Source of the DNA: Caulobacter sp. FWC26
GTDB lineage: Bacteria; Pseudomonadota; Alphaproteobacteria; Caulobacterales; Caulobacteraceae
Direction: 5' to 3'
DNA: 64,000 nt
Assembly: GCF_002742645.2 (NCBI RefSeq)
Contig: NZ_CP033875.1
Location: 1,054,001 to 1,118,000 of the forward strand
The position numbers and the translations under genes are program-made. The notes below the pieces were generated by a model. The model saw only the letters and a list, made by a program, of their open reading frames with translations. It did no database searches and was not told where the DNA came from. The stretch's first letter is position 1; every line of letters starts with the position of its first letter. This document shows, piece after piece, positions 6,936-17,143 of the stretch.

Positions 6936-9782
6936 TTAGTACGAGTAGGCGACGCGCAGGATGAAGTTCCGGCCCGGCTCCATGTAGTCCTTCTGGTAGG
7001 TCGGGTTCTTGCCCTTGGTCGTGTAGTAGCGGTGACCATCCAGGATGTTCTGCACGTCGAAATCGACGGTCAGACCCTGGCGAATGGTGTAGCGGGTGTG
7101 CAGGTCGAGCGACTTGTTCGGCTGCACCCACTTGTCGACCGCGTTGTCGCGCGTGTCTTCAATATAGGCGCCCTGATACTGGTAGCTCAGCTTCGCTTCG
7201 ATGCCGTACTTTTGGTAGGTCAGCGAGGTGTTGTAGATCAGGTCCGGCGCCTGCAGGAACGTGATCGGATGGCCGCGACGATAGGCTAGGCCCGTCTCGG
7301 CCTCGGACGTCTGCGAGGTGACGTTGGCCTCGACGCCGAAGCCGTCGAACGGCGCCGAGAGCCCTTCGAACGACTTGATCAGGTTCAGTTCCACGCCCGT
7401 CAGCGTCGCTTTCTCGCCGTTTTGCGGCTGGGTGATCGTGATCGTGCCTTCCTTGGTGGGGGCGTTGACCGAGCGGCCGTTGGTGAAGATGAAGTGCTTG
7501 ATCTTCTTGTGGAAGACGCCGATCGACACCACGCTCGAGCGATCCGGATACCATTCGGCCGACAGGTCGAAATTGACCGACTCGCCGGGCTTCAGGTCCG
7601 GGTTGCCCCGGCTGATGGCGATGATTTCCTTGGTCGAGGGATCGCGGGTCACGCTCTCGCCGCGCGAGATGTTGGAGTATTCCGGACGCGAGAAACTGGT
7701 CCAGATCGCGCCGCGATAGACCAGGCTCTCGCCCTGGCGGTAGACGGCGGTCAGGCTGGGCAGGACGTTGGTGTAGTCGCGCTTGGTCTTGCCGAAGCCA
7801 GCGGTGGTGTCGCTGATCCAGGCGGTGGTTTCCACCTTGGTGTGCTCGATCCGCGCGCCGCCGACGACCTCGAGGCCGCCCGAACGCAGGTGCGCCAGGG
7901 CGTAGCCGGCGTAGATGGTTTCCGAGCCCTTCTTGTCGTCCTTGTTCAGGTCGGCGGTCGAGTAGGTCACCGGATTGGCGGCGCGGGCGGCGTTGACCGC
8001 GGCGATCACCCGATCACGGCTCAGGACCGAGCCATAGTAGTAGCGGTCCTTGAAGAAGCCATCGACCTGGCGCTCGACCAGGCCCGACGCCGCCAGCGAC
8101 TTGCCGGCCAGCGGCGTGCCCGACAGGTCGCCTTCCCAGATCGGGGTGGAGTCGTAGTCGCGTTCCGACTTCAGATACTTGAAGCCGGTCTTCACATAGT
8201 CGAACAGGCCGCCGACCTCGTAGCGGGCGTCGACCTTCAGCGCGGTGCGGGCGTCGGACTGCTTGTCCTTGCTCATCGAGGCGCCGTCGAAGGGCAGCAG
8301 GTCGTCGCGGTGGTCGACATTGGCCGCATAGGCCGGCAGCTGCGCCATCGGGAAGCGCGGATCGGCCGACGACCAGAGGATGCCCGTCGAGGTGAACATC
8401 GGGTCGGTCGAGCACTTATCGCAGTTGTAGCCGATGCCGTAGTACAGCGGCGTGCCCTTCTCGCCGTACGAGTAGCTGACGTCGTAGTCCAGGCTCAGGC
8501 GATCGAAGCGGCTCTGGCCGCCGGCGTTGATCGTGTAGAGCGAGGACTCCTGATCCTGGGACTCGTGGGTGCGGGCGAACTGGAAGGCCTGCGGGTTCCA
8601 GACGCCCGAGCGGCCGAACAGCGACCAGTAGGAGTTGCCCGACTTGCGGTCGGCGTCGGTGATCAGGCCGTCCTTGTCCGCATCGACGATCTGGCCGACC
8701 GTGTAGCCGTAGATATTGCCCTTCACCGGATCGCGGCCGGTGATCATCTGCTCGGGCTGGCGCAGGGTGGTGTCTTCCAGGTTCACCTGGGTCAGGCGCT
8801 TGGTCGGACGGCTGCGGAAGTCGGTGTAGTCGTTGGTGCCCGTGCGGTTCAGCTTGGCGTACTGGCCGCGGACATAGAAGTTGTGCTGGTCGATCTGGTA
8901 GTCGGCCGAGAAGTTGCCGCCGAAGCGCTCCTGCTCGCCGCGACGGAAGTCCAGGTCGATGCCCGGCAGGTACATCGAGCGGCTGTCGATCGCCTCGATC
9001 GAGTCCTTGCGCCAGCGGTAGGGCTCCCACTCGCCGTCGTTCTCGGACTCTTCGTTCGTGTAGTGGCTCTTGCCGTAATAGATCGAGCCGAACAGGCCGA
9101 AGTCGCCGTTGCCGAACTTGCGGGCGCCGTCGATCTGGATCTGGCCGCTGCCGGCCGGCTCGTCCTGCTTTTGGGCGCGGTCATTGAGGCCGTACGAGGC
9201 GAAGACGCGCAGGGTCGGCTTGCGGAAGTCGAAGGCGGTCGGCGTGACGAAGTTGACCGAGCCGCCGATCGCGTCGCCGTCCAGGTCCGGGGTCAGGGTC
9301 TTGTTGACCGCGATCGCCTTCAGGCCGTTGGGCGGCAGCACCGTCATCGACATCTTGCGCGAGCCGGAGTCGGTCAGGGCCACGCGCACGCCGTTGATCG
9401 AATAGGCGTTGTAGGTGCTGGCCAGGCCGCGGATCGAGACGTACTCGCCTTCGCCGGTTTCCTGGTTGACCACGACGTTGACGCCGGGGATGCGGGCCAG
9501 GGCGTCGGCCACGTTGGCGTCGGGCAGCTTGCCCAGGTCGTCGGCCGAGATGACGTTGACGACGCCGGTGGCCTTCTTCTGCTGGTCGATCGAGTTGGCG
9601 GTCGACAGGCGCTGGCCGGTGATGACCACTTCGCTGACGGCGTCGTCGGCCGCCGGCTTGACCGGGGTCTTCTGGCTCTGACTCGTCGTCGACTGAGCGT
9701 GCGCGGCCGAGCCGAGGGCGATGGCGAACAGGCTGACGCCGGTCAGGGCCGCGAGCTTGAGGCGCGATGGCGGGCTGAACAT
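6936..9782 (-). CDS. TonB-dependent outer-membrane receptor
   Basis: The 948-residue outer-membrane receptor has a signal peptide (about 29 residues, ending AHAQS) and a TonB-box-like stretch EVVITGQR near residue 51. A plug domain (DALARIPGVNVV, VSIRGL) precedes a long beta-barrel ending RVAYSY, with the usual terminal aromatic. It is of the large alphaproteobacterial type that imports carbohydrates and other complex nutrients rather than siderophores. The substrate is unknown. Its position directly ahead of phosphonate/phospholipid genes suggests an organophosphorus ligand, but the terminator after it weakens an operon argument. Confidence 0.92.
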   Translation of the reverse strand: MFSPPSRLKLAALTGVSLFAIALGSAAHAQSTTSQSQKTPVKPAADDAVSEVVITGQRLSTANSIDQQKKATGVVNVISADDLGKLPDANVADALARIPGVNVVVNQETGEGEYVSIRGLASTYNAYSINGVRVALTDSGSRKMSMTVLPPNGLKAIAVNKTLTPDLDGDAIGGSVNFVTPTAFDFRKPTLRVFASYGLNDRAQKQDEPAGSGQIQIDGARKFGNGDFGLFGSIYYGKSHYTNEESENDGEWEPYRWRKDSIEAIDSRSMYLPGIDLDFRRGEQERFGGNFSADYQIDQHNFYVRGQYAKLNRTGTNDYTDFRSRPTKRLTQVNLEDTTLRQPEQMITGRDPVKGNIYGYTVGQIVDADKDGLITDADRKSGNSYWSLFGRSGVWNPQAFQFARTHESQDQESSLYTINAGGQSRFDRLSLDYDVSYSYGEKGTPLYYGIGYNCDKCSTDPMFTSTGILWSSADPRFPMAQLPAYAANVDHRDDLLPFDGASMSKDKQSDARTALKVDARYEVGGLFDYVKTGFKYLKSERDYDSTPIWEGDLSGTPLAGKSLAASGLVERQVDGFFKDRYYYGSVLSRDRVIAAVNAARAANPVTYSTADLNKDDKKGSETIYAGYALAHLRSGGLEVVGGARIEHTKVETTAWISDTTAGFGKTKRDYTNVLPSLTAVYRQGESLVYRGAIWTSFSRPEYSNISRGESVTRDPSTKEIIAISRGNPDLKPGESVNFDLSAEWYPDRSSVVSIGVFHKKIKHFIFTNGRSVNAPTKEGTITITQPQNGEKATLTGVELNLIKSFEGLSAPFDGFGVEANVTSQTSEAETGLAYRRGHPITFLQAPDLIYNTSLTYQKYGIEAKLSYQYQGAYIEDTRDNAVDKWVQPNKSLDLHTRYTIRQGLTVDFDVQNILDGHRYYTTKGKNPTYQKDYMEPGRNFILRVAYSY

Positions 9783-10698
9783 GGATAACTCCGTTGAATG
9801 TGTCCCGACGCTCGCCCAGGCGCGCGCCGTCCCCTCCCGTCGGCGAACACCGACGGGTTAACGACCTGGCGGCCCGGCAAGGAGACCGTCAGGGAAGATC
9901 TGTGCGAGGCTGGATCCCGTCTGCGATGCGCCGTTCGGGAAGCCCCCCTCCGAACGGTCATATAAAAAATGCAAATGAGACGAGTTTTGATATACGATTA
10001 AAGTATGACGGCTTGTTGACGGCGCCGCGCCCACGGCGTCGCCGCTTCACGCGGCGCGCCGCTGAAGGGACGGAAAGGGCTGCGGAGCGCCGGACATCCG
10101 TCCGGAAGCAAGGGGTGTGTGTACCGTTTCGACGAAGCCAGGACGCTCCGCGCAGCCGTTATCCGCCAGCGTCCCGTCAGGTGGCCCTGTTCAGGCCTTA
10201 CCGGGACCCGCGCCCCCGGTTTCCCGGGCGCGCGACGGTCGGAGAGGACGAGCCACTACAGGCTAAGACACATCCTTTTGCCTCCAACCACGCCGACGGC
10301 GGGCGGGTCTGGCCAGCAACCAGATCCCCGGACCGTCCGAGTATCCCCCTCGGACCTCCACCGCTCGACCGCCCCCCGCCGCCGCAATCGGTCGCTGGCC
10401 AACGCGCCCTTTCCCCGCGACGAGGTGCAGTCATTATGGCGGCGGTTCCAACGCCGGGGATCGGGCGGCGTGTAAAAGTGACAAGGCGTTGACTATGTTG
10501 GGATCCGCCCCGCCAACGCCGAGCGTTCACGCCCGCCAATCCCCGTAAAACCGCTCCCAGAGAAAGAGGGCTGAAGCGCGAAACCCTCTCCCAGAGGGAG
10601 AGGGCGGGGCCCATCGCTTGCGATGGGAGGGTGAGGGGTTACGGCCCTTTGACACCGATCGCCCTCTCCTGGCGTCATGACCCCCTTGGAGGCGCGCC
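9783..10698. other. 916-bp intergenic region: receptor promoter and repeat
   Basis: I see no convincing gene here. An AT-rich patch near 9958-10020 (TATAAAAAATGCAAATGAG and following) is the likely promoter of the leftward receptor gene. Open frames between 9794 and 10614 have Arg/Pro-rich compositions typical of non-coding GC-rich DNA. The right end (about 10582-10672) holds a GC-rich palindromic repeat. Confidence 0.6.
10582..10672. repeat. Intergenic GC-rich palindromic repeat (CCCTCTCCC type)
   Basis: The segment contains CCCTCTCCCAGAGGGAGAGGG followed by CCCATCGCTTGCGATGGG and ends near CGCCCTCTCC. It resembles the repeat at 58580-58710 in core words and in its intergenic position. It is probably a REP/BIME-like element. 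Confidence 0.6.
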
Positions 10699-10971
10699 AT
10701 GGCGACGATGAATGTTTCCCTGCCCGACGCGATGCGCGAGTGGGTCGAAGGCCAGACCCAGTCGGGCCGCTATCACAATGCCAGCGAATACGTCCGCGAC
10801 CTCATCCGTCGCGACCAGGAACGCGCCGACAAGATCGCCCACCTGCAACGCCTGATCGACGACGGCCTTGATAGCGGCGTCGGCGAACGCTCGCTGAAGG
10901 AGATCCGCGCGGAGGCGCGGCGGCGGGTGGGTGATAGGGGGCTGTCCTCCCAGGCTGGATCAAGCGGCTAG
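10699..10971 (+). CDS. ParD-family antitoxin, apparently orphan
   Basis: The 90-residue protein has a ribbon-helix-helix N-terminus (MNVSLPDAMREWVEGQ) and the ParD motif GRYHNASEYVRDLIR. A charged C-terminal arm that normally wraps the ParE toxin follows. A good ribosome site (GGAGG, 6 bases upstream) supports the start. No parE follows. Instead the frame ends in an atypical tail (GLSSQAGSSG) and overlaps the end of a convergent low-GC ATPase gene by 12 bases, as if parE had been replaced. It may still regulate its own promoter or neutralise a toxin elsewhere. Confidence 0.85.
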   Translation: MATMNVSLPDAMREWVEGQTQSGRYHNASEYVRDLIRRDQERADKIAHLQRLIDDGLDSGVGERSLKEIRAEARRRVGDRGLSSQAGSSG

Positions 10972-13044
10972 TATCGCCTCAACAACTGTCTTCATGCCGG
11001 TTGGCTGGTAGCCAGTCTCGCGCATCCGCGAGAGTATTAAGTTGCGCAAAATCTCGTACGGAACCGTTGTGAACCGCGCAGCGTACCTCTTGAGTATATC
11101 CCGCCCCCTGAAAATTTTGATCCAATTTCCATCGGCCAGCGCGGCTTCATATCTCTCTCTAAGCTCGCGTTCTTTCACCCTTAGCGATGTCTCATTCAAG
11201 TCTCCCAGACTCACGGCCTGGAACCGTTCAACGGATCGCCCAACAGCTGCGGTAAGCTCCGCGACTAAGTCACCTTTAGTCGGATCCGTGCCAGTGCTTA
11301 TGGCGCGTATCAGTGCGTTATTTGCGAACTCGGCAAGCTCATGTCTAAGCAATTGGGGTAAAGTTTCGCGGGCGCACTCACGGAGGTTATCTGCTACGAC
11401 TTCTGGCGTCTGGCCACCAGCGGTGGACAATGAAGAAACTACGCTAGATACTATCTCTGGAACCAAAAAGTAGTTCTCTATATGGTAGACGTCCCACGTG
11501 AAGGTATTTGACTTATGTGGGGCTTCAAAATCTGTATCTTTGTCTGTGATTGCGAAGAATTTGAACGGTAAAAGTCCTTTCTCGGACGCTCGTTCGAGGG
11601 TTTCGTGTAGTGCTCGAACCCTGACTTTATTTGATCCTGAAATCAGATTTGCCTTTTCCTGTAATTCTGGAAAGAGGGATCCTGTGACTTTCTGATCGAA
11701 TTCGGAGTCGCCGCCGCCCTCGAAGATGATGACTTTTCCGCCTGGACGATAAGCGGCAAGATCTCCGACAAGGTCGACGAGCGCTAGTTCCAAGTCTGCG
11801 GTGACGGCTAGCGGCTTGAGTTGGGTTTCGCCGGGCTGGACGACCCCGCAGGGAAGCATGTGAAATACGTCGTACGCCTCTCTTCCTACTACCTCCCGCA
11901 ATAGCGCGTCGGAATGAGAAACCAGCCAGATTTGATTGCCGAGCGCCTTGCCCAGATTTTTTTCGTAAAACTGTGGCAATCCACGGATCAGGCGCGGGTT
12001 GAGGTGAAGTTCTGGCTCATCGAGAAGAATGATTGAATGGTTAGGAGCGGAATTTCTAATCCTCAGATACCCATAAAGTATTTCCTTTTCTCCGGCGCTT
12101 AGCTCGTCAAGGTCATGGGTTGATCCTGAGGCAGTCTGGACGGGGAACGTCAAGGCCCCATCAGGAGTTGGCTTTGGCCCAAGAAATTCCTTGTCGGGGA
12201 AGAATGTGGTGAAGAGCTCCTTGAGTGTTTCAATAAGTGTAACGCCGCCGCGAGATTCTACACCCGCTTCTCGCGATAGTATTTCTCGCAAATACGTTGC
12301 GGCAAGCTCGCTCTTAACTCCAACATATTTATTTTGAGAGTTGTAAAGCGTGCTTTGGCTTTTCTGTTGTTTGTTTGCATCAAGGTCTAGATTTACGCCC
12401 TGAACATGTTCTCTGTTGTAGTGGCGCTGAGCGCCATGGTAGTCTATGACCCCAATTTGTTGCGGCCTGTAGGTGCTAAAGATAACTGTAAGCGCAATAG
12501 ATTGGACGATATTGGGGATGCCGCCCACCGGGATGAAGCACTCGCCCCGGATGACCTCGTTCGATAATTCAGCCATCAATAGTGGCTTCACTTTGGCAAC
12601 CTCCGCAAGCACCTCAGGTTCGCGGTCTCGGAACTGAGCGGCGAACATAGCCATACGGTAGCCGCCCCACTCGTATGCCTCGGGCAGAATGCGCCGCCAG
12701 ATAACCTCCCGAAGAACTTCATCTGCATTCGATGAGATGTATACGCGCTCTGCTTGGGCTAGGCGAAAGTCGCATGCGATACGCAATTCTTTATTTCGAT
12801 CGTTGAACATCGCTTTAAAGTCACTGGATCGATTGGATAGTTGAATCTGAAATTCTCCCATCCATTGCTGCCATTCATTCTGTTGATATCCGCCATATAC
12901 AGACTTAAGAAGTCTAACGGCATCGAAAATGCAAGACTTTCCAGATCCATTCTGGCCAGCTATTATGATGGTATTTCCCAAATCTCGAAGATCGACTTCT
13001 CTAATCCCGCGAAAATTGGAGATTTTCAGGTTCTCGATTTTCAA
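10960..13044 (-). CDS. Fused AAA ATPase-DUF4435/TOPRIM-like protein, candidate single-gene PARIS (AriAB) defence system
   Basis: From a TTG start at 13044 (GAGG six bases upstream, giving MKIENLKISNFRGI) this is 694 residues. A GTG at 13167 would add 41 poorly coding residues. Residues 1 to about 400 form a RecF/SMC-like ATPase: Walker A GQNGSGKS (30-37), signature LSAGEKE (315-321), Walker B IILLDEPELHLNP (338-350), switch SHSD. The remainder has IIFEGGGDSEF, AITDKDTDF and YHIENYFLVP, the Glu, DxD and E-N-Y-L pattern of TOPRIM-like DUF4435 domains. AriA plus AriB of PARIS has this order, and fused versions are known. Codon use and GC are clearly lower than in its neighbours, indicating transfer. 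An OLD-type nuclease is the main alternative. Confidence 0.75.
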   Translation of the reverse strand: MKIENLKISNFRGIREVDLRDLGNTIIIAGQNGSGKSCIFDAVRLLKSVYGGYQQNEWQQWMGEFQIQLSNRSSDFKAMFNDRNKELRIACDFRLAQAERVYISSNADEVLREVIWRRILPEAYEWGGYRMAMFAAQFRDREPEVLAEVAKVKPLLMAELSNEVIRGECFIPVGGIPNIVQSIALTVIFSTYRPQQIGVIDYHGAQRHYNREHVQGVNLDLDANKQQKSQSTLYNSQNKYVGVKSELAATYLREILSREAGVESRGGVTLIETLKELFTTFFPDKEFLGPKPTPDGALTFPVQTASGSTHDLDELSAGEKEILYGYLRIRNSAPNHSIILLDEPELHLNPRLIRGLPQFYEKNLGKALGNQIWLVSHSDALLREVVGREAYDVFHMLPCGVVQPGETQLKPLAVTADLELALVDLVGDLAAYRPGGKVIIFEGGGDSEFDQKVTGSLFPELQEKANLISGSNKVRVRALHETLERASEKGLLPFKFFAITDKDTDFEAPHKSNTFTWDVYHIENYFLVPEIVSSVVSSLSTAGGQTPEVVADNLRECARETLPQLLRHELAEFANNALIRAISTGTDPTKGDLVAELTAAVGRSVERFQAVSLGDLNETSLRVKERELRERYEAALADGNWIKIFRGRDILKRYAARFTTVPYEILRNLILSRMRETGYQPTGMKTVVEAILAA

Positions 13045-13233
13045 AATCAACCTCAGCGAATGCGCAGCCGTGCCTCGCGTTAAGCTAGCGGCGGTCCAGC
13101 TTTGCAGCAAGTTGGAGAACGAGGTTATGTAGTCGGAGTTGCGGGAAAGACGGTGAGGGAGTTGCACTAACTATGCACCAATCACGGGACTCAGCCGCCC
13201 TCCCCCGGTGAGGAACGCGAGGTCCCTCCCGCC

Positions 13234-13629
13234 TCACCCCATCCCCGACACCAGCCCCAGGTGCTCGACGAACGGTTCGAAATCCCGGTCGCTGAACAGC
13301 AGGGCGTGGCCGCTCTCCAGGCAGCGGGTGGCGATCAGGGTGTCGATGGTCTTGCGGGGCGTGACGCCCAGGGCGCGCAGAGTCCGGTAATGTCGCGCGG
13401 CCTGCAGCGCGACGTCGCGGCCGCCGATCTCGACCAGGGTGAAGGCGCTGAGCGCCGCCAGGGCGCGGTCGAAGTCGCGCTGACGCGTGAAGCCTTGCAG
13501 CACCTCGGTCAGGATCAGATCGCCGACGACCAGGGGCTCGGCGCCCAGCAGGCTGTCCAGGCGCTCGACCTGCGGAGTCGAGACGCCCCGGAAGAAGTCG
13601 ATCCAGACGCTGGAGTCGACGAGGATCAC
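13234..13629 (-). CDS. vapC: VapC-family PIN-domain toxin
   Basis: The 131-residue PIN nuclease probably cleaves RNA when freed from its antitoxin. The acidic metal-site residues are present at Asp5 (MILVDSSVWIDFF), Glu42 (LTEVLQGF), Asp96 (RKTIDTLIA) and Asp114 (FSDRDF). Its ATG overlaps the stop of the upstream antitoxin gene by four bases. Length and catalytic set are normal, so the toxin looks functional. It lies beside the ParD/PARIS-like accessory patch. Confidence 0.92.
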   Translation of the reverse strand: MILVDSSVWIDFFRGVSTPQVERLDSLLGAEPLVVGDLILTEVLQGFTRQRDFDRALAALSAFTLVEIGGRDVALQAARHYRTLRALGVTPRKTIDTLIATRCLESGHALLFSDRDFEPFVEHLGLVSGMG

Positions 13630-13820
13630 CCGTCGGTCCGCATCGCGTCGAGGTCGCCCTCCCAGGCCAGCCGGCCGCGCAGCTCGCGCACCGCCGCCTG
13701 ACGGCGCAGGTCGAGCAGGGTCCTAAGGCCCAGCTCCACGACCTCGCGCTTGGTCTTCAGGCCCGTGGCCTTGAGGGTCTCGGCCATCAGGGCGTCATCG
13801 ATGACGATGTTGGTGCGCAT
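13626..13820 (-). CDS. vapB: VapB-family antitoxin
   Basis: This 64-residue ribbon-helix-helix antitoxin (MRTNIVIDDALMAETLKATG, then KTKREVVELGLRTLL) pairs with the overlapping VapC gene. The C-terminal arm (RELRGRLAWEGDLDAMR) is the part expected to occupy the toxin active site. A palindrome-like ATGTGTATCCGGTG... CTATACACAT stretch immediately upstream (13819-13850) is a plausible autoregulatory operator. Confidence 0.92.
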   Translation of the reverse strand: MRTNIVIDDALMAETLKATGLKTKREVVELGLRTLLDLRRQAAVRELRGRLAWEGDLDAMRTDG

Positions 13821-13875
13821 GATGTGTATCCGGTGTCGTCGCTATACACATAGCATGGCGGGGGCGGTCTTGCCA

Positions 13876-13935
13876 CTGCCGGCCCCCTCCACCGGCGTTC
13901 GCCGGTCCCCCTCCCCCCGTGGGGGAGGAGAGGAG
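13876..13935. repeat. Short CCCCCTCC/GGGGGAGG palindromic repeat
   Basis: GC-rich inverted repeats (GGCCCCCTCCACCGGCG, CGCCGGTCCCC, CCCCCGTGGGGGAGGAG) lie between the intact vapB and the vapB remnant. They match core words of the repeats at 14691-14806 and 56279-56390. The repeat occupies the place where a vapC partner of the remnant would be expected. Confidence 0.55.
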
Positions 13936-14037
13936 CTACGATGAACTGTTCGCCCGCATGGCTTCTGGATCGCCCTGCCAGTCCAGCGCGCCGCGTAGCG
14001 CTCGCACCGCCGCTTGACGGCCTGTGTCGCGCATCAT
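13936..14037 (-). pseudogene. Remnant of a second vapB antitoxin gene
   Basis: Only the last third of a VapB-like antitoxin survives. Translation on the minus strand gives RQAAVRALRGALDWQGDPEAM and a stop at 13936-13938. This aligns closely with the C-terminal arm of the intact VapB 300 bp away (RQAAVRELRGRLAWEGDLDAM), and the DNA is also similar over about 75 bp. The N-terminal DNA-binding part and any vapC partner are missing. A short peptide of about 33 residues could start at 14037, but translation is doubtful. Confidence 0.65.
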
Positions 14038-14129
14038 CCTGCGCGTCACCGAGATTGACGTGATCGTAAACCCTGGGGTTGATCGTGTGTGGGGCGCAAT
14101 TTATGGCTTTGGCGCCCAGAGGGACCCGA

Positions 14130-14660
14130 ATGCTCCGACCTTGTCGCTCGCTTGTGGTCGTCCTGGCCTTGGCTGTTACGGCCTGCAATCCCGCCGAGAA
14201 GCCCGACTATGGTTGGGATAGGACGCCCGCCTCGCAGCTCCGGGCGGTTGCGGGACTGGTGCTGGGGGTGGGCCAGGCCGGTAGAACTTCAGCCAAGATT
14301 TCGCTGGTCTGTACCGAGTCGCGACGCATGCATCTTGTGATCAGAGGTGTCTTCCCCGATCGGCAATTCTTCGAGCTGCCGAGGCGAGATGTTGTCGAGG
14401 TTCATATCGGGCCGTTCACGGGCCATGATGTCAACGCGGCGAGGACGGGGGTGACAACCATCTTGGATGGGCGAGTTTTGTCGTCTGTTTCCGATGAGCT
14501 GAGCGATGCAGTGCTGAATCGGATTGCTCTCGAATTGGCGGAAAACCCAGATGGAAGAGTTGTCGCCTTTGGTATCCGCGAGACTCTTCTCTACTTCGAT
14601 CTCAAGGTCTCGCCTGGCGCCTTGAAGCGTTTCGTGAGTGAGTGTCAGGTGCGCGCCTGA
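14130..14660 (+). CDS. Putative lipoprotein of unknown function
   Basis: This 176-residue protein starts at the ATG of 14130, which has an AGAGGG ribosome site. Its signal peptide ends in a lipobox-like VTAC (Cys near residue 20), so it is probably a lipid-anchored envelope protein. The mature part is soluble with no repeats; I recognise no family. Codon use is a little less GC-biased than that of the housekeeping genes nearby, consistent with the accessory patch to its left. Upstream ATGs at 14079 and 14103 would place extra residues before the signal and are less likely. Confidence 0.7.
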   Translation: MLRPCRSLVVVLALAVTACNPAEKPDYGWDRTPASQLRAVAGLVLGVGQAGRTSAKISLVCTESRRMHLVIRGVFPDRQFFELPRRDVVEVHIGPFTGHDVNAARTGVTTILDGRVLSSVSDELSDAVLNRIALELAENPDGRVVAFGIRETLLYFDLKVSPGALKRFVSECQVRA

Positions 14661-14690
14661 GGGCGGCGGCGGCGGGTCATCGCTATACTC

Positions 14691-14806
14691 GCCCCCTCCG
14701 CGCTGACGCGCTCCTCCCCCGGAGGGGGAAGAAGGGCGCGCGTTTGCTTCCGCCCGCCTCTGGGGGCGGACGACCTGCGGAGCAGGTCAGGTGGGGGGAG
14801 GCGGTC
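14691..14806. repeat. GC-rich palindromic repeat after the lipoprotein gene
   Basis: It contains CCCCCTCCGCG, CTCCCCCGGAGGGGGAAG and a final AGGTGGGGGGAGG. The order of words matches the repeat at 56279-56390 closely, so both belong to one intergenic family. It separates the lipoprotein gene from the convergent uvrB. Confidence 0.65.
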
Positions 14807-14808
14807 CC

Positions 14809-17058
<2,250 letters not shown>

Positions 17059-17143
17059 GGGCTCAAGTTAAGAGCGCGGGTCGTCGAACGCTAGGGGGCC
17101 TGCTGACGGGGAGTGGCAGCAGGCTGGCGGCAGGCCCCGTCGC

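Noticed and set aside
7422..9788. A 788-codon open frame on the plus strand opposite the TonB receptor.
   Set aside because: Its residue pattern (Val/Ala/Gly/Arg-rich, no motifs) is the reverse-strand echo of a high-GC gene. The minus-strand receptor is unmistakable. Other long antisense frames, such as those opposite uvrB, cpaC and the cpaF-tadB region, were rejected for the same reason.
9794..10492. A 232-codon open frame between the TonB receptor and parD.
   Set aside because: It is Arg/Pro-rich without domain patterns, has no ribosome site and spans the receptor's likely promoter, so it is treated as non-coding.
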